Below, in pieces: positions 1 through 7,060 of a stretch of DNA of 7,060 nt; the stretch's first letter is position 1; every line of letters starts with the position of its first letter. The stretch is from Thermoanaerobaculia bacterium (GTDB taxonomy: Bacteria > Acidobacteriota > Thermoanaerobaculia > Multivoradales > UBA5704). The stretch spans positions 1-7,060 of the forward strand of contig JAICSG010000201.1 in the NCBI GenBank assembly GCA_025937035.1. Reading direction: 5' to 3'. The notes under the pieces are model-generated. The model had not been told where the DNA came from and searched no databases. It saw only the letters and a list, made by a program, of their open reading frames with translations. A program made the translations under genes and the position numbers.

Positions 1-1366
<1,366 letters not shown>

Positions 1367-1444
1367 GCGCGGGTCATTTTGGCACAGATTGCCCCCAGGG
1401 GAAGGGAAATCGCCATCTGTCGTAGACTGAGCCTCCTGACACCC

Positions 1445-3637
1445 ATGACCCTCCCCTTCGACTCCCGAGAGACCCGCGACGCCACCACCCTGGAAGGGGT
1501 GCTGGAGAGGGTCGTCTTCAGCAACGAGGATAACGCCTGGAGCGTGGTGCGGCTCCAGGTGCCGGGATACCGTGATCTGGTCACCGCCGTGGGCAACCTG
1601 CTCGGCGTGCAGCCGGGGGAGAACCTCCGCCTCAGCGGAAGCTGGATCAACGATCCCAAGTACGGCCGGCAGTTCCGGGTCGCCTCCTACGCCACGGTCA
1701 CGCCGGCCACGCTCAACGGCATCGAGAAGTATCTGGGATCCGGCCTGATCCGGGGGATCGGCAAGGTGATGGCCTCGCGGCTGGTGGCGGCGTTCGGCCT
1801 GGAGACGCTCGACGTCATCGAGAGCCGGCCGGAGCGGCTGACCGAGGTGGAGGGGATCGGCCCCAAGCGCCGCAAGGAGATCGTCCGCGCCTGGGAGGAG
1901 CAGCGGGAGATCAAGGAGGTGATGGTCTTCCTTCAGTCGCACGGGGTCTCCACCCACTACGCGATCAAGATCTACAAGGCCTACGGCGCCCACGCCACCC
2001 GGCTGGTGCAGGAGAACCCCTATCGGCTGGCCACGGACATCTACGGCATCGGCTTCAAGTCGGCGGACAAGATCGCCGCGGCGCTCGGCATCCCCAAGGA
2101 CGCCCCGCAGCGGATCGAGGCCGGCACCCTCTACCTGCTCGATCAGGGGGGCGACCGCGGCCACGTCTTCCTGCCACGCAAGACTCTGATCGAAGAGGCC
2201 GAGAAGCTCCTGGAGGCGGCGGCCGGCGGGGTGGAGACCGCCATCGCGGCGCTCGCCGAGACCGAGCAGATCGTGCTGGAGGAGATGCCTGACGAGACAG
2301 CGGTCTTCCTCAAGTCGCTCCACGCGGCGGAATCGGGGGTGGCGGCGCGCATCCGAACCCTGCTCATCCAGCCGATGCTGCCGCTGGAGATCGATCTCGA
2401 CCGGGCCCTCGACTGGTTCGAGAAGCAGGAGCGGATCGACCTCGCCCGCCAGCAGCGGCAGGCGATCCGCGCCGGGCTCACCCGCAAGGCGCTGGTGATC
2501 ACGGGGGGGCCGGGCACCGGCAAGACCACTCTGGTGCGCGGCATCGTGCGCATCCTGGAGAAGAAGCGCCAGAAGATCCTCCTCGCCGCCCCCACCGGCC
2601 GCGCCGCCAAGCGCCTCTCCGAGGCCACGGGGGGCGAGGCCACCACCCTCCACCGGCTGCTCGAATTCAATCCCCAGACCCGGTCCTTCGACCGCAACCG
2701 CGAGCACCCGCTCTCCTGCGACCTGCTGATCGTGGACGAGGCGTCGATGCTCGACACGGTGCTCGCCCACCACGTGCTGCGGGCGGTGCCGGACCACGGC
2801 CGGCTGATCCTGGTGGGGGACGTGGACCAGCTCCCCTCGGTGGGCCCCGGGCGGGTGCTGGCCGACCTGATCCGCTCCGAGGCGGTCGAGGTGGTGCGGC
2901 TGACCGAGATCTTCCGCCAGGCCGAGCGCAGCCTGATCGTGGTCAACGCCCACCGGGTGAATCAGGGGGTGATGCCCATCCTGGAGTCGGTGGACAGCCA
3001 GGGGGACTTCTTCTTCATCGAGCGCACGGAGCCGGAGGCGATCGTGGAGACCATCGCCGAGATCGTGGCCAAGCGCATCCCGGGGCGCTTCGGCCTCAAT
3101 CCGGTCGAGCAGCTCCAGGTGCTCACCCCCATGAACCGGGGCTCCCTCGGCACCGACAACCTGAACGCCACGCTGCGCGGCCTGCTCAACCCCGAGGGCC
3201 CGATGGTGACCCGCGGCGGGCACAGCCTGCGGGTGGGCGACAAGGTGATGCAGGTGCGGAACAATTACGATCTGGAGGTCTTCAACGGCGACATCGGCCG
3301 GGTGTGCGCCATCGACGAGGTCGACCAGATCGTAAAGGTGATCATCGACGGCCGCGAGGTGGCCTACGACTACGGCTCGCTCGACGAGCTCGTCCTGGCC
3401 TATGCCTGCACGATCCACAAATCCCAGGGGAGCGAGTACCCCTGCGTGATCATCCCCCTACACACCACCCATTACGTGATGCTGCAGCGCAACCTCCTCT
3501 ATACGGCGCTGACCCGGGCGAAGCGGCTGGCGATCCTGGTCGGCGAGGAGCGGGCGCTGCGGGTGGCGGTGGGGAATAAGCGGGTGCGCCCCCGGTTCAC
3601 CCGGCTGGCCGAGCGGCTGGCGGGACCGGCTTCCTAG
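1445..3637 (+). CDS. recD2: RecD2-type ATP-dependent DNA helicase (superfamily 1B)
   Basis: A 730-residue stand-alone RecD-like 5'-to-3' DNA helicase; the family acts in DNA repair and replication-fork maintenance without RecB/RecC. Residues 1-90 match the RecD2 N-terminal domain (LEGVLERVVFSNEDN at 16-30). Helix-hairpin-helix repeats follow: LIRGIGK (101-107), VEGIGPKRRKE (135-145) and YGIGFKSADKIA (200-211). The motor core has Walker A GGPGTGKTT (354-362), AAPTGRAAKR (381-390), motif II IVDEAS (429-434), motif III GDVDQLPSVGPG (458-469), EIFRQ (488-492), VGDKVMQVRNNYD (597-609), NGDIG (614-618) and motif VI TIHKSQGSEYP (656-666) with YTALTRAK (686-693). The length fits RecD2 (about 715-800). 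The ATG at 1445 is chosen because homology begins about 15 codons later. The frame stays open upstream to position 74, but that stretch is antisense to the response regulator and is not protein-like. No clear Shine-Dalgarno is present. It is divergent from the regulator gene and overlaps the next gene tail to tail. Confidence 0.96.
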   Translation: MTLPFDSRETRDATTLEGVLERVVFSNEDNAWSVVRLQVPGYRDLVTAVGNLLGVQPGENLRLSGSWINDPKYGRQFRVASYATVTPATLNGIEKYLGSGLIRGIGKVMASRLVAAFGLETLDVIESRPERLTEVEGIGPKRRKEIVRAWEEQREIKEVMVFLQSHGVSTHYAIKIYKAYGAHATRLVQENPYRLATDIYGIGFKSADKIAAALGIPKDAPQRIEAGTLYLLDQGGDRGHVFLPRKTLIEEAEKLLEAAAGGVETAIAALAETEQIVLEEMPDETAVFLKSLHAAESGVAARIRTLLIQPMLPLEIDLDRALDWFEKQERIDLARQQRQAIRAGLTRKALVITGGPGTGKTTLVRGIVRILEKKRQKILLAAPTGRAAKRLSEATGGEATTLHRLLEFNPQTRSFDRNREHPLSCDLLIVDEASMLDTVLAHHVLRAVPDHGRLILVGDVDQLPSVGPGRVLADLIRSEAVEVVRLTEIFRQAERSLIVVNAHRVNQGVMPILESVDSQGDFFFIERTEPEAIVETIAEIVAKRIPGRFGLNPVEQLQVLTPMNRGSLGTDNLNATLRGLLNPEGPMVTRGGHSLRVGDKVMQVRNNYDLEVFNGDIGRVCAIDEVDQIVKVIIDGREVAYDYGSLDELVLAYACTIHKSQGSEYPCVIIPLHTTHYVMLQRNLLYTALTRAKRLAILVGEERALRVAVGNKRVRPRFTRLAERLAGPAS

Positions 3638-4560
3638 CTCCGCGTCCGCAGCCACTCCACCGCCCGCCGGTCCACCTCCAGCGCCCGCGGGAAGGAATCG
3701 TGCCCGCCCACCGGCACCCAGCGGACCTCCAGGCGCGGGGCCGGGCTGGGGAGAGCGCCGAGGGCGGCGCGGACGGTGTGGGCGGGGACCATGGGGTCCC
3801 ATTCGGAGGCGAGGAGAAGGGCGGGCACGCGCAGGCCGGGGAGGCGCGGCGCCACGCTCGCCCGGGCGTAGTAGTCCGCGGCGCCGGCGAAGCCGTGGCG
3901 CGGCGCCACGATCCGGTCGTCCCACTCGCGGATGGTGCGGATGCGCCGGGCCTGCTCCACCGGCAGCGGCACGGGGTGGCGGGCGGCCACCGGGACGTAG
4001 ATGCCGAGGAGCCCTTTCAGGAGATAGCGGCGGTAGGGCCAGCGCCGGAGAGAGTCGATCTCCCGCTGCGAGATCGCGAGGTCGAGCGGTGCGCAGATGG
4101 CGGCCATGGCGGCGAGGCGCGGGTCCCCCGCCTCGGTCCCCAGGCGCAGGGTCACGTGCCCGCCCAGGGAGTAGCCGAGCACGTAGATCCGCTCGTAGCG
4201 CCGCAGCTCCTCGCTCGCCAGGGCGGCGTGAAGGTCGGCCGTCAGCCCGGCGTGGTAGAAGTCCTCCCCCCGGCGGTCCGAGCCGCGCAGGTTGACCCGC
4301 AGCGAGGAGATCCCCGCCGCCTCGGCCGCCGCCACGCCGCCTCCGAGATAATGGCTCTCGGTGCCGCCCCCCAGGCCGTGGACGAGCACCAGGATCTCGC
4401 CGCTCCCGGGGACCTCCCGCAGCCAGCCGGAGAGGCGGACCCTTCCGACTTGTGGGTCCTCCAGCGCCGTCTCCCAGGGGCGAGCCTCCAGAAAACGGGG
4501 TCCCCGCAGGCGGTGGTGGACCAGGGGGGCGACGGTCCAGAGATGCCCGCGGAAGGACAT
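3634..4560 (-). CDS. Alpha/beta hydrolase of the YheT/ABHD1-3 (UPF0017) family
   Basis: A 308-residue predicted serine hydrolase. Family members act on esters or lipids; the substrate here is unknown. The catalytic set is visible: nucleophile S131 in GYSLGG (129-134), likely acid D255 in ASEWDPMVP (251-259), likely base H287 in GGHDS (285-289), and an oxyanion-hole segment LVHGLGGG (59-66). YheT-specific signatures are the N-terminal GHLWTVAP (5-12), NLRGS (90-94), YHAGLTADL (102-110) and YYARAS (230-235). There is no signal peptide or clear membrane segment, so it is probably cytosolic or membrane-peripheral. It is slightly shorter than the usual 320-340 residues but has no missing core element. 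The ATG at 4560 places the conserved N-terminal motif right at the start. Its stop overlaps the stop of recD2, and its start faces the YkgJ-type gene 23 bp away. No Shine-Dalgarno is seen; a -10-like box 6 nt from the ATG could give a leaderless mRNA. Confidence 0.93.
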   Translation of the reverse strand: MSFRGHLWTVAPLVHHRLRGPRFLEARPWETALEDPQVGRVRLSGWLREVPGSGEILVLVHGLGGGTESHYLGGGVAAAEAAGISSLRVNLRGSDRRGEDFYHAGLTADLHAALASEELRRYERIYVLGYSLGGHVTLRLGTEAGDPRLAAMAAICAPLDLAISQREIDSLRRWPYRRYLLKGLLGIYVPVAARHPVPLPVEQARRIRTIREWDDRIVAPRHGFAGAADYYARASVAPRLPGLRVPALLLASEWDPMVPAHTVRAALGALPSPAPRLEVRWVPVGGHDSFPRALEVDRRAVEWLRTRS

Positions 4561-4583
4561 GCCGGGATGCTATCGTCAAAACC
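4561..4583. promoter_or_regulatory. Possible divergent promoter spacer with overlapping -10-like boxes
   Basis: This 23-bp gap is the whole distance between the ATGs of two divergent genes, and it is more AT-rich than its surroundings. On the plus strand TATCGT (4571-4576) fits TANNNT and ends 7 nt before the ATG at 4584. On the minus strand TAGCAT (4572-4567) fits TANNNT and ends 6 nt before the ATG at 4560. Neither gene has a Shine-Dalgarno, so both transcripts could start at or near the ATG (leaderless). The two boxes share 2 bp. No convincing -35 element was found for either, so this is inferred from -10-like motifs and geometry only. Confidence 0.3.
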
Positions 4584-5219
4584 ATGAGCCGTCCCCGCCC
4601 CTCCGACCGCCTCCTCCTCCAGGTGGTGGACGAGACGATGGCCGAGGCCGCGCGCCGCGCCGGCTCCTGGCTCGCCTGCCGGCCGGGCTGCACCGAGTGC
4701 TGCCACGGCCCCTTCCCCATCAACCGGCTCGACGCCCGCCGCCTGCGGGAGGGGATGGCGGCGCTCTCGGAGACCGATCCGGAACGGGCCCGGGCGGTCG
4801 GGAGCCGAGCCCGCGCGCAGCTTCCCATCCTTCTGGACGGCTTTCCGGGCGACCCGGAGACGGGCGTGCTGGCGGACGACGGCGAGGAGGCGGACCCGTA
4901 CTTCAGCCGCCACGGCGCCCTCCCCTGCCCGGCGCTCGATCCGGAGACCGGCCGCTGCGACCTCTACGCCTGGCGCCCCCTGACCTGCCGCACCTTCGGC
5001 CCGCCGGTCCGGATCGGGGAGTCGGCGCTCCCGCCCTGCCGTCTCTGCTTTCAGGGCGCCCCCGCCGGAGAGGTCGAGGCCTGCCGGGTGGAGCCCGATC
5101 CGCACGGCCTGGAGGACCGTCTCCTGGCCCCCCTCGGCGAGGAGGAGACCCTGATCGCGTTCGCCCTGGCGGGGAATTCCGGACGGGGTGAAACGTTTTT
5201 GGCTTTTCGGACGTTATAG
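4584..5219 (+). CDS. YkgJ-family cysteine-cluster (putative zinc/iron-chelating) protein
   Basis: A 211-residue protein of the YkgJ / CxxxCxxCC family, thought to bind zinc or iron (sometimes annotated as Fe-S oxidoreductase) but without an established reaction. The core cluster is C32-x3-C36-x2-C39-C40 (CRPGCTECC). It is followed by the second family block: PCPAL with C115, [17 protein letters not shown] with C125 and C135, where the YxxRPxxCRxF pattern is diagnostic. Further cysteines are C152 and C155 (CRLC) and C167, making ten in all. There is no signal peptide or membrane segment. The ATG at 4584 is preferred: the frame is open further upstream to 4452, but that part overlaps the divergent hydrolase gene and lacks family similarity. 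No Shine-Dalgarno precedes the ATG. The small gene at 5237 starts 17 nt after the stop, so the two may be co-transcribed. Metal identity and role are unknown. Confidence 0.88.
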   Translation: MSRPRPSDRLLLQVVDETMAEAARRAGSWLACRPGCTECCHGPFPINRLDARRLREGMAALSETDPERARAVGSRARAQLPILLDGFPGDPETGVLADDGEEADPYFSRHGALPCPALDPETGRCDLYAWRPLTCRTFGPPVRIGESALPPCRLCFQGAPAGEVEACRVEPDPHGLEDRLLAPLGEEETLIAFALAGNSGRGETFLAFRTL

Positions 5220-5236
5220 GTATGGAAGAGACCTCG

Positions 5237-5440
5237 ATGGGACCTCTTTATCCAGAGATTCGAGTTTCACTGCGCAGCCGCAACCGCTTCGCCCTCGTGA
5301 GCGCCATCCGCCACGGGCTGCGGCGCGCCGGGACTCCGCCCGCCGAGATCGACCGCTTCTGCCAGGAAGCCCTCGCCTCCCAGGACCCGCGCGGCCTCGA
5401 AGAGATCTGCAACCGCTGGGTGCGCCTCGAGCATCCGTAA
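5237..5440 (+). CDS. Small protein of unknown function (67 aa)
   Basis: A short, well-formed reading frame with codon use like its neighbours. The protein begins [14 protein letters not shown] and continues with two likely amphipathic helices, around residues 17-31 ([15 protein letters not shown]) and 36-62. It is basic in the first half and has two cysteines (C42, C58), no signal peptide and no membrane segment. I do not recognise a named domain, though the pattern YPEIxVxLRSxNxxALVxAIRxxLRRAG looks like a conserved small bacterial protein. The ATG at 5237 is preferred because GGAAGAG (5224-5230) lies 6 nt upstream as a ribosome-binding site. An in-frame ATG at 5222 would give 72 residues and almost abut the preceding stop. 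It lies 17 nt after the YkgJ-type gene, so the two may share a transcript. An AT-rich stretch (5188-5225) just before it could instead hold its own promoter. Confidence 0.68.
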   Translation: MGPLYPEIRVSLRSRNRFALVSAIRHGLRRAGTPPAEIDRFCQEALASQDPRGLEEICNRWVRLEHP

Positions 5441-5490
5441 GCTTCCCCTTTCAGGCTCCTCTCGCGATACCCTGTCCCGGACGGCGGGAG

Positions 5491-5496
5491 AGGAGG
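5491..5496 (+). promoter_or_regulatory. Strong Shine-Dalgarno sequence of the quinone oxidoreductase gene
   Basis: AGGAGG sits 6 nt before the ATG at 5503, in the purine-rich run GGGAGAGGAGGAGA. It is a full match to the anti-Shine-Dalgarno and fixes the start of this gene; upstream in-frame codons back to 5188 are not needed. It contrasts with the recD2, response regulator, hydrolase and YkgJ-type genes, which lack any such site. A TANNNT-type box, TACCCT (5468-5473), lies in the same 62-bp gap and could be a -10 element, without a matching -35. Confidence 0.85.
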
Positions 5497-5502
5497 AGAC
5501 TC

Positions 5503-6474
5503 ATGAAAGCGATTCGCGTCCACAGCGTGGGCGGTCCCGAGGTGCTGAAGCTGGAGGAGGTCCCGGACCCCCAGCCCGGAGAGGGTCAGGCGGTCGTCCG
5601 CGTCGAGGCGGCCGGCCTCAACTACGTCGACGTCTATTTCCGCACCGGCCTCTACAAGGCGCCGGCGCTCCCCTTCATCCCCGGCCAGGAGGCGGCGGGG
5701 ACCGTGGCCGCCGTGGGCCCGGGAGTCACCAAGGTGGCGGTGGGCGACCGGGTGGCCTATACCGGCGTCCACGGGACCTACGCCGGGCTGGCCGTGGCGC
5801 CGGCCGCGCGGCTGGTCAAGATCCCCGAGGGGGTCACCACCCATCAGGCCGCCGCCGCCATGCTCCAGGGGATCACCGCCCACTACCTCGCCGTCAGCAC
5901 CTATCCGCTGAAGCCGGGGGACGTCTGCATCGTCCACGCGGCGGCCGGCGGCGTCGGCCAGCTCCTCTGCCAGATCGCCAGGCTGCGCGGCGCCCGCGTC
6001 TTCGGCACGGTGTCGACCGAGGAGAAGGCGCGGGTCGCCCGCGCGGCCGGCGCGGACGAGGTGATCCTCTACTCCCAGCAGGACTTCTCGGCCGAGGCCA
6101 GGCGCCTGAACGGCGGCAAGGGGGTGCAAGTGATCTATGACGGCGTCGGCCGGGCCACCTTCGAGAGGGGGCTGGACACCCTGGCACCCCGCGGCCTGAT
6201 GGCCCTCTTCGGCCAGGCGAGCGGCCCGGTCCCCCCGTTCGACCCGTCGATCCTCAATCAGAAGGGCTCCCTCTACCTGACCCGTCCCTCCATGGGCCAC
6301 TACATCGCCGACCGTGACGAGCTGATGTGGCGGGCGGGCGAGGTCCTGGGCTGGATCGCCGAGGGGAAGCTCCGGCTGAGCATCGACCGCGAGGTGCCGC
6401 TGGCCCAGGCCGCGGATGCCCATCGGGCGCTCGAAGGACGGGAGACGACCGGGAAGGTGCTGTTGATTCCGTAG
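5503..6474 (+). CDS. NADPH:quinone oxidoreductase-like protein (zinc-free MDR family, QOR/zeta-crystallin type)
   Basis: A 323-residue cytosolic medium-chain dehydrogenase/reductase, predicted to reduce quinones or other activated carbonyl/enone compounds with NADPH. The N-terminal catalytic domain carries the QOR pattern [16 protein letters not shown] (36-51) and [13 protein letters not shown] (60-72), followed by GDRVAY (81-86). The Rossmann fold has the glycine motif [15 protein letters not shown] (145-159) and [20 protein letters not shown] (168-187). The C-terminus [10 protein letters not shown] is typical of the family. The structural and catalytic zinc ligands of alcohol dehydrogenases are absent, as expected for QOR. 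Length equals the family norm (about 325). The start is set by the strong ribosome-binding site. The gene lies 62 nt after the small gene on the same strand, so read-through is possible. It converges with the dehydrogenase gene to the right. The true substrate cannot be read from the sequence. Confidence 0.94.
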   Translation: MKAIRVHSVGGPEVLKLEEVPDPQPGEGQAVVRVEAAGLNYVDVYFRTGLYKAPALPFIPGQEAAGTVAAVGPGVTKVAVGDRVAYTGVHGTYAGLAVAPAARLVKIPEGVTTHQAAAAMLQGITAHYLAVSTYPLKPGDVCIVHAAAGGVGQLLCQIARLRGARVFGTVSTEEKARVARAAGADEVILYSQQDFSAEARRLNGGKGVQVIYDGVGRATFERGLDTLAPRGLMALFGQASGPVPPFDPSILNQKGSLYLTRPSMGHYIADRDELMWRAGEVLGWIAEGKLRLSIDREVPLAQAADAHRALEGRETTGKVLLIP

Positions 6475-6477
6475 GCG

Positions 6478-6537
6478 GGTCTTCCAGACCGAGGTCTGAG
6501 CCTTTCAGACCGCGGTCCTGCCCGTCTGGACCTCAGA
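6478..6537. repeat. Nested inverted repeats (AGACC/GGTCT arms) between convergent genes
   Basis: The gap between two convergent stop codons is packed with alternating AGACC and GGTCT arms. GGTCT (6478-6482) pairs with AGACC (6486-6490). CAGACC (6485-6490) pairs with GGTCTG (6493-6498) across GA. GACCGCGGTC (6508-6517) is a perfect 10-bp palindrome, flanked by CA and TG with one extra C. TCCAGAC (6483-6489) also pairs with GTCTGGA (6524-6530), and TCTGAG (6495-6500) with CTCAGA (6532-6537). The two main palindromes differ mainly in their central bases, and their centres are 21 bp apart. There is no T-tract, so this is not a classic intrinsic terminator. The location fits a bidirectional transcript-end hairpin or a REP-like element; an operator is less likely between convergent genes. 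Confidence 0.6.
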
Positions 6538-7060
6538 TCACCCGCTCGTTCCCGCCGTCCACCGGAATCCAGGCCCCCGTCGTCTTGGCGAACCGGGGAC
6601 CGCAGAGCTCGGCGGCCAGCTCGGCCACGTCGCGGCTGGTCACCTCGACCCCGAGCACGTTGTTCCGCCGGTACTCCTCCACCGAGAGGTTGTAGGCGGC
6701 GGCGCGCGAGGCGAGCACCTCGTCCGTCCAGACGCCGGTGTCGAACACGGCGTTGGGATGGAGGACATTGACCCGGATGCCGTCCTTCCCCCATTCGAGC
6801 GCCGCCACCCGGGCGAGCTGGTGGAGCGCCGCCTTGGAGGCCGAGTAGGCGGCGGCGCCGGGGCCCGGCGCGGGCACGTTCTTGGAGCCGACCACCACCA
6901 CCCGACCGCCGGCCGGCGCGAGCTTCAGGAACGGGTGGGCGAGGTGCATCAGCAGCAGGTTGGCGTCCAGGTTCACCCGCATCACCCGGTCCCATTCCGC
7001 CAGCGACAGCTCGGCGATCCTGCGCGCGGCCGGGAAGATCCCCGCGTTCAGCACCAGCAG
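6533..7060 (-). CDS. Bifunctional aldolase/short-chain dehydrogenase (RhaEW/RhaD-type), C-terminal SDR domain, 5' end cut
   Basis: 175 codons are visible before the TGA; the frame runs off the right edge, opening inside the SDR fold at LLVLNAG. SDR features, numbered within the fragment, are NAG at 5-7, N30, the catalytic serine S59 in VVVVGSKN, and Y72-x3-K76 (YSASK). The loop SKNVPAPGPGAAAYSASK and the tail GVEVTSRDVAELAAEL...TGAWIPVDGGNERVI are characteristic of the C-terminal half of the ~650-700-residue bifunctional proteins that join a class II (RhaD-like) aldolase to an SDR. In that family the aldolase splits L-rhamnulose 1-phosphate and the SDR oxidises the lactaldehyde released. I therefore expect an aldolase domain beyond position 7060; this is inference, since a stand-alone SDR cannot be excluded from the fragment. 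It is probably cytosolic. It converges with the quinone oxidoreductase gene across 58 bp. Confidence 0.86.
   Translation of the reverse strand: MLVLNAGIFPAARRIAELSLAEWDRVMRVNLDANLLLMHLAHPFLKLAPAGGRVVVVGSKNVPAPGPGAAAYSASKAALHQLARVAALEWGKDGIRVNVLHPNAVFDTGVWTDEVLASRAAAYNLSVEEYRRNNVLGVEVTSRDVAELAAELCGPRFAKTTGAWIPVDGGNERVI

Noticed and set aside
1379..1394. TTGGCACAGATTGCCC in the regulator/recD2 spacer looks like a sigma-54 promoter, which would suit a neighbouring sigma-54 activator.
   Set aside because: The GG and GC elements are about 2 bp too close together. Sigma-54 promoters need strict -24/-12 spacing, so this is probably not functional.
3458..4828. Long open frames overlapping the hydrolase and YkgJ-type genes on both strands.
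   Set aside because: They are proline-, arginine- and glycine-rich shadow frames of high-GC coding sequence, and lie over genes with intact catalytic or cysteine motifs.
5447..5454. CCTTTCAG occurs both here and at 6501-6508, flanking the quinone oxidoreductase gene.
   Set aside because: An 8-base match with different flanks is too short to treat as an insertion-site duplication or attachment site.
5188..5502. An in-frame N-terminal extension of the quinone oxidoreductase of about 105 residues.
   Set aside because: It overlaps the small gene, has low-complexity Arg/Pro-rich translation, and the strong AGGAGG 6 nt before the ATG at 5503 marks the real start at the normal family N-terminus.
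5248..6423. A 391-codon minus-strand frame opposite the quinone oxidoreductase.
   Set aside because: The translation has no recognisable motif and is compositionally an antisense shadow of a complete MDR protein on the plus strand.

Overview
This 7,060-bp window comes from a GC-rich bacterium (about 70% G+C by eye, with strong G/C preference at third codon positions). It holds complete or partial copies of seven genes. All are recognisable chromosomal gene families or a plausible small conserved protein. I see no transposase, integrase, phage gene, CRISPR array, tRNA or rRNA. A sigma-54-dependent response regulator, a stand-alone RecD2 helicase and a fused aldolase/dehydrogenase are compatible with several high-GC phyla (Acidobacteriota, Myxococcota, Rokubacteria-like or high-GC Proteobacteria). 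The sequence alone does not let me choose between them.

Layout, left to right. (1) 1-1366, minus: NtrC-type response regulator, cut by the left edge only a few residues before its natural end. (2) 1445-3637, plus: RecD2 helicase, divergent from the regulator across 78 bp. (3) 3634-4560, minus: YheT-type alpha/beta hydrolase, converging on recD2 so tightly that the two stop codons overlap in one CTAG. (4) 4584-5219, plus: YkgJ-type cysteine-cluster protein, divergent from the hydrolase across only 23 bp. (5) 5237-5440, plus: a 67-residue protein of unknown function just downstream. (6) 5503-6474, plus: zinc-free NADPH:quinone oxidoreductase-like protein with a textbook Shine-Dalgarno sequence. 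(7) 6533-7060, minus: C-terminal short-chain dehydrogenase domain of what looks like a bifunctional rhamnulose-phosphate-aldolase/dehydrogenase, cut by the right edge.

Orientation changes at nearly every gene, so operon structure is minimal. The only likely co-transcribed genes are the YkgJ-type gene, the small gene and perhaps the quinone oxidoreductase gene. The genes do not form an obvious common pathway: regulation, DNA repair, lipid or ester hydrolysis, metal binding, redox and sugar catabolism sit side by side. I found no convincing undescribed multi-gene system. The items most worth a second look are non-coding: a nested set of AGACC/GGTCT inverted repeats between the convergent genes at 6475-6532, and a very short divergent spacer at 4561-4583 with two overlapping -10-like boxes placed as for leaderless transcripts. 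The uncharacterised small gene next to the YkgJ-type protein also deserves attention.
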